Assembly (NCBI GenBank): GCA_022592445.1
Contig: JABYQR010000295.1
Location: 1-57,046 of the forward strand
Direction: 5' to 3'
DNA: 57,046 bases
DNA from: Cytidiella melzeri
Taxonomy: Eukaryota; Basidiomycota; Agaricomycetes; Polyporales; Irpicaceae
Below the pieces are notes generated by a model, which was not told the origin of the DNA, did not search any database, and saw only the letters and a list, made by a program, of their open reading frames with translations. Positions 43,249 through 53,395 of the stretch are shown here, in pieces (position 1 is the first letter of the stretch; the number at the start of each line of letters is the position of its first letter). The translations under genes and the position numbers were made by a program.

Positions 43249-44730
43249 CAATTCCTGAAGATTGAATGAAATATGATCTTTTGAGCCAGATTTGTAAGTA
43301 ACTTGGTGCTAGTAGCAGCCTGAACAAGGAATTTTGTTAGGAATGGCTTCTTCAATGAGTAATGTATGGTAAGTTAGTAATTTATCATCACTAGAGCACA
43401 CAATCAATCATGAAGGAAGAGGTACTGTGCTGTATTGTTTGAAGTGCAATGATGGGTGTGAGTAAAGAATTCAAACAAGGTTGTGGAGTAGAGCATGGAG
43501 ATAAAAATTGTTTGACATGTGTCTTCTTCTGAATGGTGTTGAACTATGATAAATATTCAATTTGATAAACTGCAGGAGCAGGGTTACAAGTGATTATGTT
43601 ACTGATAGCAAATTAAATAAATCATACAGCATGAAATACATAATTGCACCTGTGACTTTGTTGCCAAAAAGAACCTCAGTAAGCAACTCTGTTCATGGTA
43701 AAGACCTTGCCAAGCCATCTGGTCATGAATATTGACTGTATCATAGGCATTTGCTATTGGTGACACCTTTGATAGGCAACTTGGTCTGGGATAAAGTGAC
43801 TCTAGTACAATTGATAAGTTTGGTTGCAGGAAAAGAAGCCATACATTGATGAAGGTAGTCACCAATGGTAGCAAGGGGCTTCATCTATCTTGTCATTAAT
43901 CTTGTGCAGTGCTCACTGCTGATTCTGGAAAATTACTTGCTTCAAGAATGAGGGGCTTGACGGTATCTCATCAGATCAATTGCTAGAACATGTTACATAT
44001 GTCCTATTGATATCTGCATTGCCTCACCCCCATTGGAGCCACCACAGGCTGGGTTCTGATTGTAACTCCTGCTTATAGAGCAACTAGTGGCTGTGAAACT
44101 GTGCAGAAGAATGAAAGGCAGTGCTCTATAGTGATGCAACCACGTCCTGTTAATGTCTGAACTGCATCAGCTCCACTAGAACTGCCACAGCCTGTGATCT
44201 GATTGTAACTCCTCTGTAGAGAGCAACTAATGGTTGCAAAACTTTGTAGAGCAATCTGATGCAATGGCTGCTGCTGATGCAACCATGTTTTGTTAATGTC
44301 TGAGCTGCATCACCCCCTATTGGAACTCCCACAGATTGTGTTCTGATTGTAACTTCTGCTTACAGAGTAGTGGTTGTGAAACCTTTTGAACCAATTGAAT
44401 GCAGTGCTCGCTGCCCATGCAACCATGTACTGTTGATGTCTGAACTGCCTCACCCCCATTGAAAGTGCCACAGCTGTAACTCCTGCTTGGAACTCAGCAG
44501 TTGTAAAACTTTGTGGACTAATTGAATGCAGTGCTGGCACCTGATGAAACCAAGTCCAGCTGATATCTGCGCTGCCTCACCCCCATTAGAGCAGCCACAG
44601 GCTGTGTTCTGATTGTAACTCCTGCTTATAGAGCAACCGGTGGTTGTGAAACTGTATGGAAGAATCAAAGGCAGTGCTTTATGCTGATGCAACCACATCC
44701 TGTTGATGTCTGAACTGCTTCAGCCCCATT
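43249..44730 (-). mobile_element. Satellite element copy E (cut by chromovirus C)
   Basis: Reading on +, it starts CAATTCCTGAAGATTGAATG after TA (43247-43248), which is the right end in inverted orientation. Right arm 43249-44000, tandem ~143-bp units 44000-44730. It stops at the first base of the 5' LTR of element C. The DUF6589-like sequence before the TA (CAAGGCCGGCAAGCAGCAAG) is the same junction as in copy B. The other end is probably the scrap at 52286-52313. Confidence 0.78.
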
Positions 44731-45204
44731 TGTCACAAACATGCACACTTTTTACTTTTCTTTTCCTTTTATTTTCCTTATCTTATCTTATCGATGGCAC
44801 ATGGCTCCTGCATGTGATCAAGTACATGTGACAGACTGGTCACATGATCATAGAAGGTGCTGGAACATTGTGGAACATTGTGGAACATCGCACCATAGCA
44901 CACCATATGTTCCCACGGCAGTGTTAGGAGTACAGACCCGGTACCAGGGGTGCTTGTCTGAGATGTATATAAACCCACCCTGTAGCTCTCTAAAGACCTC
45001 AGATTCTACCTCCTGGTCTTTAGGTGACGTCCACCTTGTACTAGGTCTATCACTGTACTAATATATCCTGGTCTTTAGCTCATTGTTAGCTGCTCCCTTG
45101 TCGTCGTTTCTCCTTCATTATCATCATCATCTTCCCTGTCGTCATCGTCCACGCGAGTTTGCTCGTTGTTCCACAACTCCCCGTTGTCACTTCCTCGCTC
45201 TTCA
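44731..45204 (+). mobile_element. 5' LTR of chromovirus C
   Basis: 474 bp, TGTCACAAACATGC ... GCTCTTCA. Contains GTATATAAACCC near 44965 as promoter, a short repeat TGGAACATTG, and two TCTTTAG motifs in U5. A convincing tRNA primer-binding site after 45204 was not identified. Confidence 0.88.
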
Positions 45205-45331
45205 TAGAGTTTGGTTGTGTTCCTGACATTAGGTAGAATCTCCGTACGCTTGCCTGGACGTCGTGCAACCGCACATTTCCTTTCCCCAAAGTTTTTAAAA
45301 GTTTAGCCCCCCGGTTTACCAGTACGTTGTA

Positions 45332-46051
45332 TTGGCCCGGAACCTTGATTTCACTTCTCACCTCGTGGTTGTAGTGCCCAAAGACGTACGCCTCCGTCAA
45401 AACGTACCTGAGTCCTTCTTCGAGGCTCGCCAGGAACTGCGCAAACGAGGTCGCCCCCATCTCTACACAGAGAAAGACCTTGAAGCCATCGTTTCGTATG
45501 TCCCACGCCGCCCTCACTACCATCCTCTAGGCACCAGACTTCCTGCCTTTGACCACAAGAAGTTTGCTCGTGACAACGAGTCCATCAAGGAACGTGTACG
45601 CACTGAACGTGCTCAAACACTCGCCGACCGTATTGAGAAACCGTCCCTCAAAGATCACATCTCTCGAGCACCCGCACCACCTCGACCAGACGTGCAGAAA
45701 CCGATTACCCTCAACTTTTACAAGTTTTCAATCAAGGACCAAGTAGGCATCCTGAAGCCGAAGGTCGAGGCCACTACAAGACGCCTTAAAATATTGATTG
45801 AACTCACTCGTGACCGGGACGACTCACAGACAAAGTCAGTCTTACTCCTCAACGACAAACTCCTATACCTTGCAGAGCATCCGGACAAAGTACTCTCCAA
45901 GCGCACGCCTGCCCAACTCTGCGCATTGAATTGGGGCCTGCAGTCTGTAGGACAAATCAACTTCACGCAATTGCGCAAGAGGTTGACAGAAGTCACAAGT
46001 AGGGTTGCGTTTGTAGCAGACGGAGGATATTTTGAGAAACTCCCACTGTAA
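45332..46051 (+). CDS. Pre-gag ORF of chromovirus C
   Basis: About 240 codons open from a TAA near 45297 to a TAA after position 46051; no early ATG exists, the first listed codon being TTG, so either a spliced leader supplies the start or the ORF is damaged. Basic and helical: LRQNVPESFFEARQELRKRG, ERVRTERAQTLADRIEKP, ITLNFYKFSIKDQVGILKP, LCALNWGLQSVGQINFTQL. Located between the LTR and gag (256 bp before the gag ATG). The ORF before gag at 52503-53225 resembles it in length, place and a few blocks (TLxFxK; L(Q/K)S(V/L)G(Q/R)IN). No known domain recognised. Confidence 0.5.
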   Translation: MARNLDFTSHLVVVVPKDVRLRQNVPESFFEARQELRKRGRPHLYTEKDLEAIVSYVPRRPHYHPLGTRLPAFDHKKFARDNESIKERVRTERAQTLADRIEKPSLKDHISRAPAPPRPDVQKPITLNFYKFSIKDQVGILKPKVEATTRRLKILIELTRDRDDSQTKSVLLLNDKLLYLAEHPDKVLSKRTPAQLCALNWGLQSVGQINFTQLRKRLTEVTSRVAFVADGGYFEKLPL

Positions 46052-46307
46052 TAGATAGTCATCATTGAGTGCGGTAATCCATTCCACGTCTTTGATCCTG
46101 ACGATCTTCAGGATTCTCACAATAACAAAGGGGATCACGCGTATATCAAAGTCTGCGAACAATAGCCGTGTTCAAATCGAAGTCAAAAGTTTGTAGTATC
46201 TCGTCATTTCAGAAAAGGACAACAATACTCTGGATACACACCCTGTGATAGGAGTTAAATCCCGTTGATCGGCAAAGTTCCCGGAGTAGTCAAAGTTCCA
46301 GAAGAAG

Positions 46308-47501
46308 TTGAACCTGAACCCAGTTTGGTCACACCGGCTTTACCCAAAAAGCACCATTCCTATTTCTGTTTTATCCGAACCTACACCAGAAACCTCACTG
46401 GTAATACCTGAAACCCCGACTACCCCCGTACCGGTGACAATGACAACACCAGCAGTAGACCCCGCTCTGATTGCAGCTATTGTAGCTGCAGTTGCGCAAG
46501 CAATGCCCAGACCGCAGGTTACGGTCAACAACAATGACTCTAAGCCCGACAGATACAAGGGTGAACATGGTCGTGACCTGGAACAATTCCTGTCCCAATG
46601 TGAGGCCTACTGGGTGACCGCCAGTATCACCGACAAAAAGGCCAAGATCCTGACAGCAATTTACCGGTTGTCAGAGAAGGCTGCCCAATGGGCAATACCG
46701 GTTACGGATCACATGGCTGACAACAACGGTGACTTGCCGGCCAACCTTGATACCTGGGCCAAGTTTAAAACTGAGCTCAAAAAGTACTTTGGCGATGCAA
46801 CACCCAAAGATACTGCCATCCGTGAGTTGGAGAAACTCTGCGAAGCTGAGAAGAAGGAGAAGAACACGCGTGATGTAGGAACATATGTCACTGACTTCCA
46901 ATCCTACATGGGTCGCGTTTCTGGATTAAGCGACAAGGACAAGGAGATTCACTTCATCAAGGGTCTCCCAGAGTACATCTATGGCCGATTGGCAACTGCC
47001 GAAGCCCCGCCAACAAACTATCAGGGCTCGATCGACAGATCTCTCAAGATGGCAGCCGTGTATGCCCGTATTCGGGAAACAACGGAAAAACAGGTGTCTT
47101 CTGTGCCTTCGTCGACTGCGCCGAGACCCACCATATCTCAACCCTGGTTTACTCCGGTCCCTCGTCCTTCCAACGGTCCAGTTCCCATGAAGGTTGACGC
47201 CTCCAAAATGCAACAAGGTCGGCGGTGTTACAACTGCCAACAGATTACCACCAACCCCAGTCACATTGCACGCACGTGCACCAAACCGGCAGTTCCACGC
47301 ACACCACCTCGAGGGACTCGTGTGGCTGCTACCAATGGAGAGGTGTCTTCTTCTCGGGCCGAAGAAAAGAAGCCTGAGAGGGAAGAAGCGTCAAGCTTGT
47401 CGGGAGTGTCGGACGTGACACTCAATGCCGTGCTAGGAGAACTGCAGAAGTTGAGGGCGGAGAACGCCGACCTCAAGAAGAGATTGGAGGAGGGTTTTTG
47501 A
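46308..47501 (+). CDS. gag: Gag of chromovirus C
   Basis: 397 codons, uninterrupted. N-terminal Pro/Thr-rich region, then a Gag core (DRYKGEHGRDLEQFLSQCEA, TAIYRLSEKAAQWAIP, ELKKYFGD), RVSGLSDKDKEIHFIKGL, a zinc-knuckle-like CYNCQQITTNPSHIARTC whose C-to-H spacing is 8 rather than the usual 4, and a C-terminal coiled coil (LGELQKLRAENADLKKRL). Gag assembles the particle and packages RNA. The stop TGA (47499) is preceded by a slippery heptamer leading into pol in the -1 frame. The ATG at 46308 is the first in frame. Confidence 0.88.
   Translation: MNLNPVWSHRLYPKSTIPISVLSEPTPETSLVIPETPTTPVPVTMTTPAVDPALIAAIVAAVAQAMPRPQVTVNNNDSKPDRYKGEHGRDLEQFLSQCEAYWVTASITDKKAKILTAIYRLSEKAAQWAIPVTDHMADNNGDLPANLDTWAKFKTELKKYFGDATPKDTAIRELEKLCEAEKKEKNTRDVGTYVTDFQSYMGRVSGLSDKDKEIHFIKGLPEYIYGRLATAEAPPTNYQGSIDRSLKMAAVYARIRETTEKQVSSVPSSTAPRPTISQPWFTPVPRPSNGPVPMKVDASKMQQGRRCYNCQQITTNPSHIARTCTKPAVPRTPPRGTRVAATNGEVSSSRAEEKKPEREEASSLSGVSDVTLNAVLGELQKLRAENADLKKRLEEGF
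47492..47498 (+). promoter_or_regulatory. Candidate -1 ribosomal frameshift site G_GGT_TTT
   Basis: The last gag codons read GAG GGT TTT TGA. G_GGT_TTT fits the X_XXY_YYZ pattern for -1 frameshifting, and a slip there enters TTG ATT TGG GCC, the start of the open pol frame. An inverted relative at about 52385 has A in place of the first T, which breaks the heptamer while keeping both frames. Confidence 0.5.
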
Positions 47502-49315
47502 TTTGGGCCGTGATTCGAGCTGCGCAAGCACGCGTCCCACGTATACCATGTAATAACAGATTTTCCGTACTTGCATCTGATGTATTAGAGACTGGTTCTG
47601 AATCAGAACATTTTCACATACCTATCACAGTCTCCGGAGTACGGAGATCTAAAGAAGTCGCAGCAATGATTGATAGTGGAGCCTTAACACTATTCATCCA
47701 TAAACGGTTTGTTTGAGAGCATTGTATCAGGACACGGAAATTGAAACAACCTATTCCCGTGTATAACATAGACAGAACCCCAAATCGAGACGGGGCTATT
47801 GATGAAGTTGCCATTCTCAATATGAGAATAGGGGACCACGAGGAAAGAACTATCTTCACGGTTACCGATATTGGGCCGGAAGACGTAATCATAGGAATCG
47901 ATTGGTTGAGGTATCACAATCCCACTATTGATTGGTACGAAGGCATCATTAGGATGGATGGATGTCCTGATGCGTGCAAACCCAGGGAACAGGTTGAGGA
48001 AGCGAGGGAGGCTGCAGCTAAGAGAACAGCTGAGCCCAAACGGAAGAAGAGGTTCCCAGGATTACGGAAAGTTGTGGAACAACTTCCGTACTTACCGGTG
48101 GATACAGAGGAGGCCGAAGAAGATATTGAGGAAACCACAGAAGGTTCAGGAAGTTTGGATGGGGCCGAATCGCCGAAGTTACAGGCACAGGCCACTACTC
48201 AGCTCGGTGGAAAAGGAACTCCCCGACGCATTGTACGCACACGTCCGACACCTATGGTACAAGAAGGCGAACACTTGTTCACTCTAGCAGGATACACATA
48301 CTCTAGTGAACTAGCTGAAGTTGAGAACCAGGTTAAACCAGTCAAAACCTTTGAGGAGATGGTACCTGAACAATATTGTCAACATGCTCACATCTTCTCT
48401 GAAACGGAATCTCAACAACTTCCAGAACAGAAGTCGTACAACCATGCAATTGAGTTGATTCCGGAAGCAAAAGGATTCCACGGAAAGGTTTACCCGCTGT
48501 CACACCCTGAGCAAGAAGAGCTTGATAAGTGTATCCGAGAAAACCTAGAAAAAGGGGTACATTCGACCATCAAAGTCCCCAATGGCGTCACCCTTCTTCT
48601 TTGTCAAGAAAAAGGATGGAAAGTTACGCCCAGTACAGGATTACCGGAAGTTGAATGAAGTCACTATTAAAAAAAGGTATCCATTGCTGTTGATCTCCAA
48701 ACTCATGGATAGACTGCAAGGCGCTAGGTTCTTTGCCAAGCTAGATGTCAGATGGGGATATAACAATGTCCGTATCAAAGAAGGTGATGAACACAAGGCA
48801 GCGTTCGTTACCAACCTGGACTCTTCGAACCAACTGTCATGTTCTTTGGACTCACAAACTCGCCGGCTACGTTCCAGAACATGATGAATGATATTTTTGC
48901 CGACCTCATTGCCGATGGCAAAGTCACGATTAACTTGGACGACATCCTTATCTACTCCAAGGATATATCTGAACATCGAGAAGTGGTACATGAAGTTCTC
49001 AAACGGCTCAGGCAACATGACCTGTTTTTGAAGCCGGAGAAATGCGAGTTTGAGAGGTCGGAGACGGAGTACCTTGGCGTCATCATTGGCCACAATCAGT
49101 TACGCATGGATCCTGTCAAAGTAAAGACAGTGGCTGAATGGCCTGTACCGCAGAACGTCTCCGATATCCGCCGATTCTGCGGGTTTGCAAATTTCTACCG
49201 AAGATTCATTAGAGATTTTGGGAAGATATGTAAGCCCTTGGATCATCTCATGGGTAAGGTACCTTGGAAGTGGGGCCCTGAAGAGCAGTCAGCGTTTGAT
49301 GAACTCTGCCAATGA
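47502..49315 (+). pseudogene. pol: Pol of chromovirus C, protease and reverse transcriptase
   Basis: Follows gag in the -1 frame. Aspartic protease: AAMIDSGALTLFIHKRFV (catalytic DSG), then TGA at 47714, then VIIGIDWLRYHNPTIDW. Acidic linker 48090-48170. A +1 shift near 48556 precedes [37 protein letters not shown], a 1-nt deletion near 48823, [28 protein letters not shown] (active site, with Asn where Tyr is usual), EYLGVII, FCGFANFYRRFI. The TGA at 49313 is at a probable Arg codon. These enzymes would process Gag-Pol and copy the RNA. Confidence 0.88.
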
Positions 49316-50734
49316 TTTGTGGAAGCACCGGTGTTAGCAATGTGGAGTTTTAATAGACCCACACGTTTAGAAACAGATGCATCCGGAGATGCAATGGGAG
49401 GGGTATTGGAACAACAAGCCGAAGACGGCACGTGGCATCCAGTAGCCTATCGGTCTGAGGGCATGACTGAGACCAAACAAAACTATGAGATTCACAATCG
49501 AGAACTCATGGCAATTGTACGAGCCCTTGAGAACTGGCGTCACTACCTGGAAGGGCAACCGGAGAAATTCCCTATTTTCTCCGATCATAAGAATCTTGAG
49601 TACTGGAAGACAGCCCGTAACTTGACACATTGTCAAGCACGTTAGTCGCTATTCCTCTCACGTTTCAACTTTCAGATCATTCCAAAGCCCGGGAAATCTA
49701 TAGGAAAGTCGGATTCCATGTCACGATTAGGTCAACACGAGGTCAAAGACAAAGAAGACAATCTGTCACGAGTAGTCTTAGCGCCTGAGGTTTTCCAAGC
49801 TGCCGCTTCTCAACGTGGGCAAGCTATTGTACAGCCAGACAGAGACCTGTTGAAACGTATCCGTGAATGTTCCCTTCGAGAGACCGAGGTGGCAGAAGCA
49901 CTTGCCAAAGTCAAGAAACTCGGACCTCGTCTTCTTAGCCGCGGACTCAAAGAATGGAACGTGGAGAATGGACTGTTGTTGTTCCGGGGAAAAGTTTACG
50001 TCCCTAAAGATGACGAGATCCGAAAGGAACTAGTTTGGAGACACCATGACTTACCTGCTGCCGGACATCCAGGCAGGTACAAAACACTGGAGTTACTATC
50101 CCGGAACTACCGGTGGCCCAGCATGACACGGTTTGTTAATGACTACGTAGACACATGTGACACCTGTCAAAGAACAAAGACATACCCTTCTCCACCACGC
50201 GGTCCGCTCAATCCGCTAGAACCACCCAATGCCCCATGGGAAAGTGTCACCACGGACTTCATTGTCAAACTACCGCCATGTAAAAGATATGATTCCATCA
50301 CGGTTGTGGTTGATCGAACAACAGCACAGGTGCATTGCTACCCATCACAGGAAAGCATGAAGACTCCTGAACACGTACAAGATTATATTGCAAACGTGTT
50401 TCGACTCCATGGTGTACCTTGCCAGATGATCTCAGACCGCGGATCAGTATTTGCGTCTAAGTTTCTTCGTGCTATCTACGATGCACTCAGAGTAAAGTCG
50501 TCCATGTCCACTGCATACCATCCTCAGACAGATGGTAAAACCGAACGTATGAACCAAGAGATAGAACAGTATCTCCGAGTATTCTGTTCCTTCAGACAGG
50601 ATGACTGGGTGGATTGGTTACCAATTGCGGAGTTTGCGCTTAATAGCCGAGTACACTCGTCCACTGGGAACGCTCCCTTCGAGCTGATCTATGGGTATCT
50701 ACCAGAGTTCCAGGTCCCTTTGAACCCAGTGTAA
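49316..50734 (+). pseudogene. pol: Pol of chromovirus C, RNase H and integrase
   Basis: RNase H: LETDASGDAMGGVLEQQ, IHNRELMAIVRALENWRHYL, FSDHKNLEYW, then TAG at 49643 where Trp is expected. Integrase: zinc-binding HPGRYKTLELLSRNYRWP with CDTCQ, core with VTTDFIVKLP, MISDRGSVFASKF and [15 protein letters not shown], so all three catalytic acids (D, D, E) are retained, and IAEFALNSRVHSSTGNAPF. TAA at 50732 ends the frame just before the C-terminal domain. Chromodomain follows after a solo LTR. Confidence 0.9.
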
Positions 50735-52073
50735 AATGTTCCCGCAGCAGACGAACGTCTTCGAGCGCTTCGAGAAGCCCAAGAAGATGCTGAAGCTGCG
50801 TTACAACTTACAGCAGAACGCATGAAACGGTTTTATGATCACGGAGTTGCAAAAGCTCCACAGTTTAAAGTTGGTGACAAAGTTTACGTGGAACGTGGAA
50901 AACATCCAAAGGAACAGCCAGTGGCAAAGCTAGCACCAAAACGAGATAGTCCCTATGAGATTTTAGAAAAGATTGGGGATTTGAATTACCGGGTTAAACT
51001 CACCATTCTGTCACAGATTTTCAATGTTTCTACAAGACTTGCCTTACCAGGCAACGGTATTATTGGGAATATCTAAGTGCTTATCAGGCGCTTATTTAGC
51101 GCCTATCCGGCGTCTATTTAGGCGCTTATCCAGCGCTTATCTGGCGCTTATCAGGTGCTTATTCTGGCGCTTATTATCAGTGCCTATCAATTGATGCGCT
51201 GATGTGCCTCCTGTCTCTGATGCGCTGATGCGCTCCTTTCCTTATCTGTGTATCACATGATAGAACTCTCTGGAACCTTGTGGAACATGCTGGAACTATG
51301 ATGTCATAGTGTGGAACATTCTATCAGATGATGTCATAGTTCTTAGAACATTCTGGAAAAGTCTAGCCTTGTCTTAGAACAAGCTAGAACAAGTCTAGCC
51401 TTGGAGCTGGGTCATGGGGTCAGGTCATGGGGACAATTGCTATTGGTTGATTATTGAAGTGGCACCACTAGGGCATAGGGCATGCTTAGTAAGGTAGATT
51501 ACTTTGCTTACTCATGTAGGTATTAGGGGTCTTAGGGTAGTACCTGGGGTCCTCCCCTTCATGTATATATAGAGGCACTCCTGAGGGCATATCCCCTCAG
51601 TCTTATCCACTCTGTTGATAAAGGACTACTCTGTACTCTCCAGTACTTCGCTCATCACACCTCTTACTCTCTATCTCACTATCTCCCCCTCAAGTTTAAC
51701 ACTTATCTGGTGAGTGTAACCTTAACTGTTACACATTCGAGACAAGTGTCACCCGGTGTTCCATGTGGATAGGTTGCGACCAGCCAAGACGGCAAGTTTA
51801 GTTCCTAACCGGGAAATTCCTGAACCCGAGCCGATTGTGGTTGACAAAGAAGAGGAGTACAAGGTAGAACAGATTCTTGATTCAAGGATCTTCGGGCGAA
51901 AGCAGGAGTTTCAGTACCGTGTCAAGTGGAAAGGATACCCAGAATCAGAAAATTCCTGGGAACCAGCAACCAACGTCACTCATGCTGATGAAGCTGTCAA
52001 AGACTTCCACAGACGACACCCAGGAGCTCCACGACCAATCGCAGCATCTCTATTCTTGGCAATGAATTTCTGA
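50735..52073 (+). pseudogene. pol: Pol of chromovirus C, C-terminal domain and chromodomain
   Basis: 50735-51008 encodes the integrase C-terminal region (ADERLRALREAQEDAEAAL, FKVGDKVYVERGKHPKEQ, YEILEKIGDLNYRV). The solo LTR at 51009-51733 interrupts after VKLTI. From 51739 the frame resumes (VFHVDRLRPAKTASLVP) and ends in a chromodomain: YKVEQILDSRIFGRKQEF, YRVKWKGYPESENSWEP, HPGAPRPI. Chromodomains of Ty3 chromoviruses guide integration to heterochromatin marked by H3K9 methylation. Stop at 52071-52073. Confidence 0.9.
51009..51733 (-). mobile_element. Solo LTR, family S, copy 2 (TSD CATTC)
   Basis: 725 bp, inverse homologue of 29825-30518 (TGTAACAGTTAAGG ... CTGTGACA on minus), flanked by CATTC at 51004-51008 and 51734-51738. 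It splits the chromodomain region of element C and is therefore younger than that insertion. It has a longer array (51075-51185) of ~11-13-bp units around GCGCTTATC. Confidence 0.92.
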
Positions 52074-52179
52074 CCAATCAACAAGAATTTTGAGAAACTA
52101 CCTTCAGAAACTCTACAACGCGTATCCTTGTGGGAAGATGGAAAAGACTCAACTCCTGCCTTCCGGAGAAAAGGCCTTT

Positions 52180-52192
52180 AGGAGGGGGGTAA
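52180..52192 (+). promoter_or_regulatory. Polypurine tract of chromovirus C
   Basis: AGGAGGGGGGTAA lies immediately before the 3' LTR (TGTCAC). The same tract precedes the LTRs of element B (42739-42751) and, on minus, element F (55035-55047), which shows the three are related. Confidence 0.85.
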
Positions 52193-52285
52193 TGTCACAA
52201 ACATGCACACTTTCTACATTTCTTTTCCTTTTATTTTCCTTATCTTATCTTATCGATGGCACATGGCTCCTGCATGTGATCAAGA
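52193..52285 (+). mobile_element. 3' LTR of chromovirus C, first 93 bp
   Basis: Matches 44731-44822 with two differences and stops at GATCAAG, where the end of a satellite element (ACAATTTTTCTTCATTCTTC) takes over. The remaining ~380 bp are deleted. Confidence 0.88.
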
Positions 52286-52313
52286 ACAATTTTTCTTCAT
52301 TCTTCAGGAATTG
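52286..52313 (-). mobile_element. Terminal scrap of a satellite element
   Basis: ACAATTTTTCTTCATTCTTC followed by AGGAATTG and TA is the left terminus of the satellite element in inverted orientation. Given that copy E is inverted and was entered by element C, this is probably its other end. Confidence 0.65.
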
Positions 52314-52324
52314 TAACATGGTAT

Positions 52325-52502
52325 ATGTGGGGCATGTGCTTGCGCAGCTCAAACCACCGCCCAAATCAAAATCCCTCCTCCAATCTCTTCTTGAGGTTGG
52401 TGTTCTCCGCCCTCAACTTCTTCAATTCCCCCAGTATGGCATTGAGCGTCACTTCTGACACTACCGACGAGCTCGACACTTCTTCCTTCTCAGGCTTCTA
52501 CT
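52325..52502 (-). pseudogene. Inverted scrap of C-family gag and pol start
   Basis: About 180 bp antisense to 47380-47545 of element C: the minus strand encodes the C-terminal coiled coil of Gag, the gag stop and the first pol codons. It marks another, mostly lost, C-family copy in opposite orientation. Confidence 0.75.
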
Positions 52503-53225
52503 CTATCCCTGTCCGCAACAAATTCACTGGACTTCAAGAGGGTCTTACCATCTCCAAGGAGACCCTCGACAAGTTCAGAGATGCTGGCAAGCCTTGCCGG
52601 CTCAAGTATCCCAATAACAAGCCCCTCATCAAGAGGATTGACCTCGAGGAGCAGGCTCGCACCACCATCGAGCATGAGAAAGACCAGGATTGTATGAGAA
52701 AGGTCTCCAACCTCATGTCTCAGTCTTCTCGACAGGATTGAGAAGCAAGAGAAGGAAAAAGCTGAAAAGCTTACTCTCCTTCAGCATATCGAGGAGCGCA
52801 ATCAACACGCTTACATTTCCACTCCCACTCCTCTTCCCGCCACCCTCCACTTCCGTAAAACAAAGCTTATGCTTCGTCAGCAGGAGTTTGAACTGATGAT
52901 CACAGCAGCCTGTCAAAGGCTTGAGCCTGTGCTCAAGAAGCTGGATGCCTCCTTCTCGAGTGGTGGGCAATCGTCTAACCACCAGCTCAACACTCGTCAG
53001 GAAAAAGCCCAGCTGCTGATTGGTTGTGTCTTCATGATTGAACAGTGGTTCAAGGAGAATCACACGGACAAGATGACAAATAGGGAATGGAGAATGTTAA
53101 AAAAGGACTTGAAGAGTTTAGGTAGAATAAATGTTGTGGATATTCATCGGAGATGGGGATATATATCAGAGCTACTAGAAGGGCTGTTTGACATGAACGC
53201 CTTTGTATATGCGGAAATGGAATGA
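52503..53225 (+). pseudogene. Pre-gag ORF of a second Ty3 element (element I)
   Basis: Two frames join into about 240 codons: 52503-52738 (IPVRNKFTGLQEGLTISKET, DAGKPCRLKYPNNKPLIKRI, ending at TGA 52739) and a second frame ending at 53225 (ATLHFRKTKLMLRQQEFELM, ACQRLEPVLKKLD, WRMLKKDLKSLGRINVVDI, GLFDMNAFVYAEME). A 1-2 nt shift near 52735 separates them. It precedes the gag at 53396 by 170 bp, as the pre-gag ORF of element C precedes its gag. No domain recognised. Confidence 0.5.
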
Positions 53226-53395
53226 AATGTATGGGCTGACAAGCCTCCTTTTAATTATTGACAACTTCCTGGAAAGGATTTAATGTGTGAAAACAACTCT
53301 GACAAGAGTTCAATGTGTGAAAAGTGGTGTTTCTCTTCTTCTTATACTAGAAATAGTATTTTGCTTATTCTTTGCTAACTAAGAAATTAGAAGCA

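Larger units (their letters stand above)
44731..52285 (+). mobile_element. Chromovirus C, nearly full-length Ty3/gypsy element
   Basis: Order: 5' LTR, pre-gag ORF, gag, protease, RT, RNase H, integrase, chromodomain, polypurine tract, first 93 bp of 3' LTR. It is 7555 bp as found and about 6.8 kb without the solo LTR at 51009-51733. Over the shared 92 bp the two LTRs differ at two sites, so the insertion is fairly young. Several stops and frameshifts prevent activity. It inserted into satellite copy E. Confidence 0.9.

Noticed and set aside
45086..45523. 145-codon minus-strand ORF over the 5' end of element C
   Set aside because: It is antisense to the LTR and pre-gag ORF, with no motif of its own.
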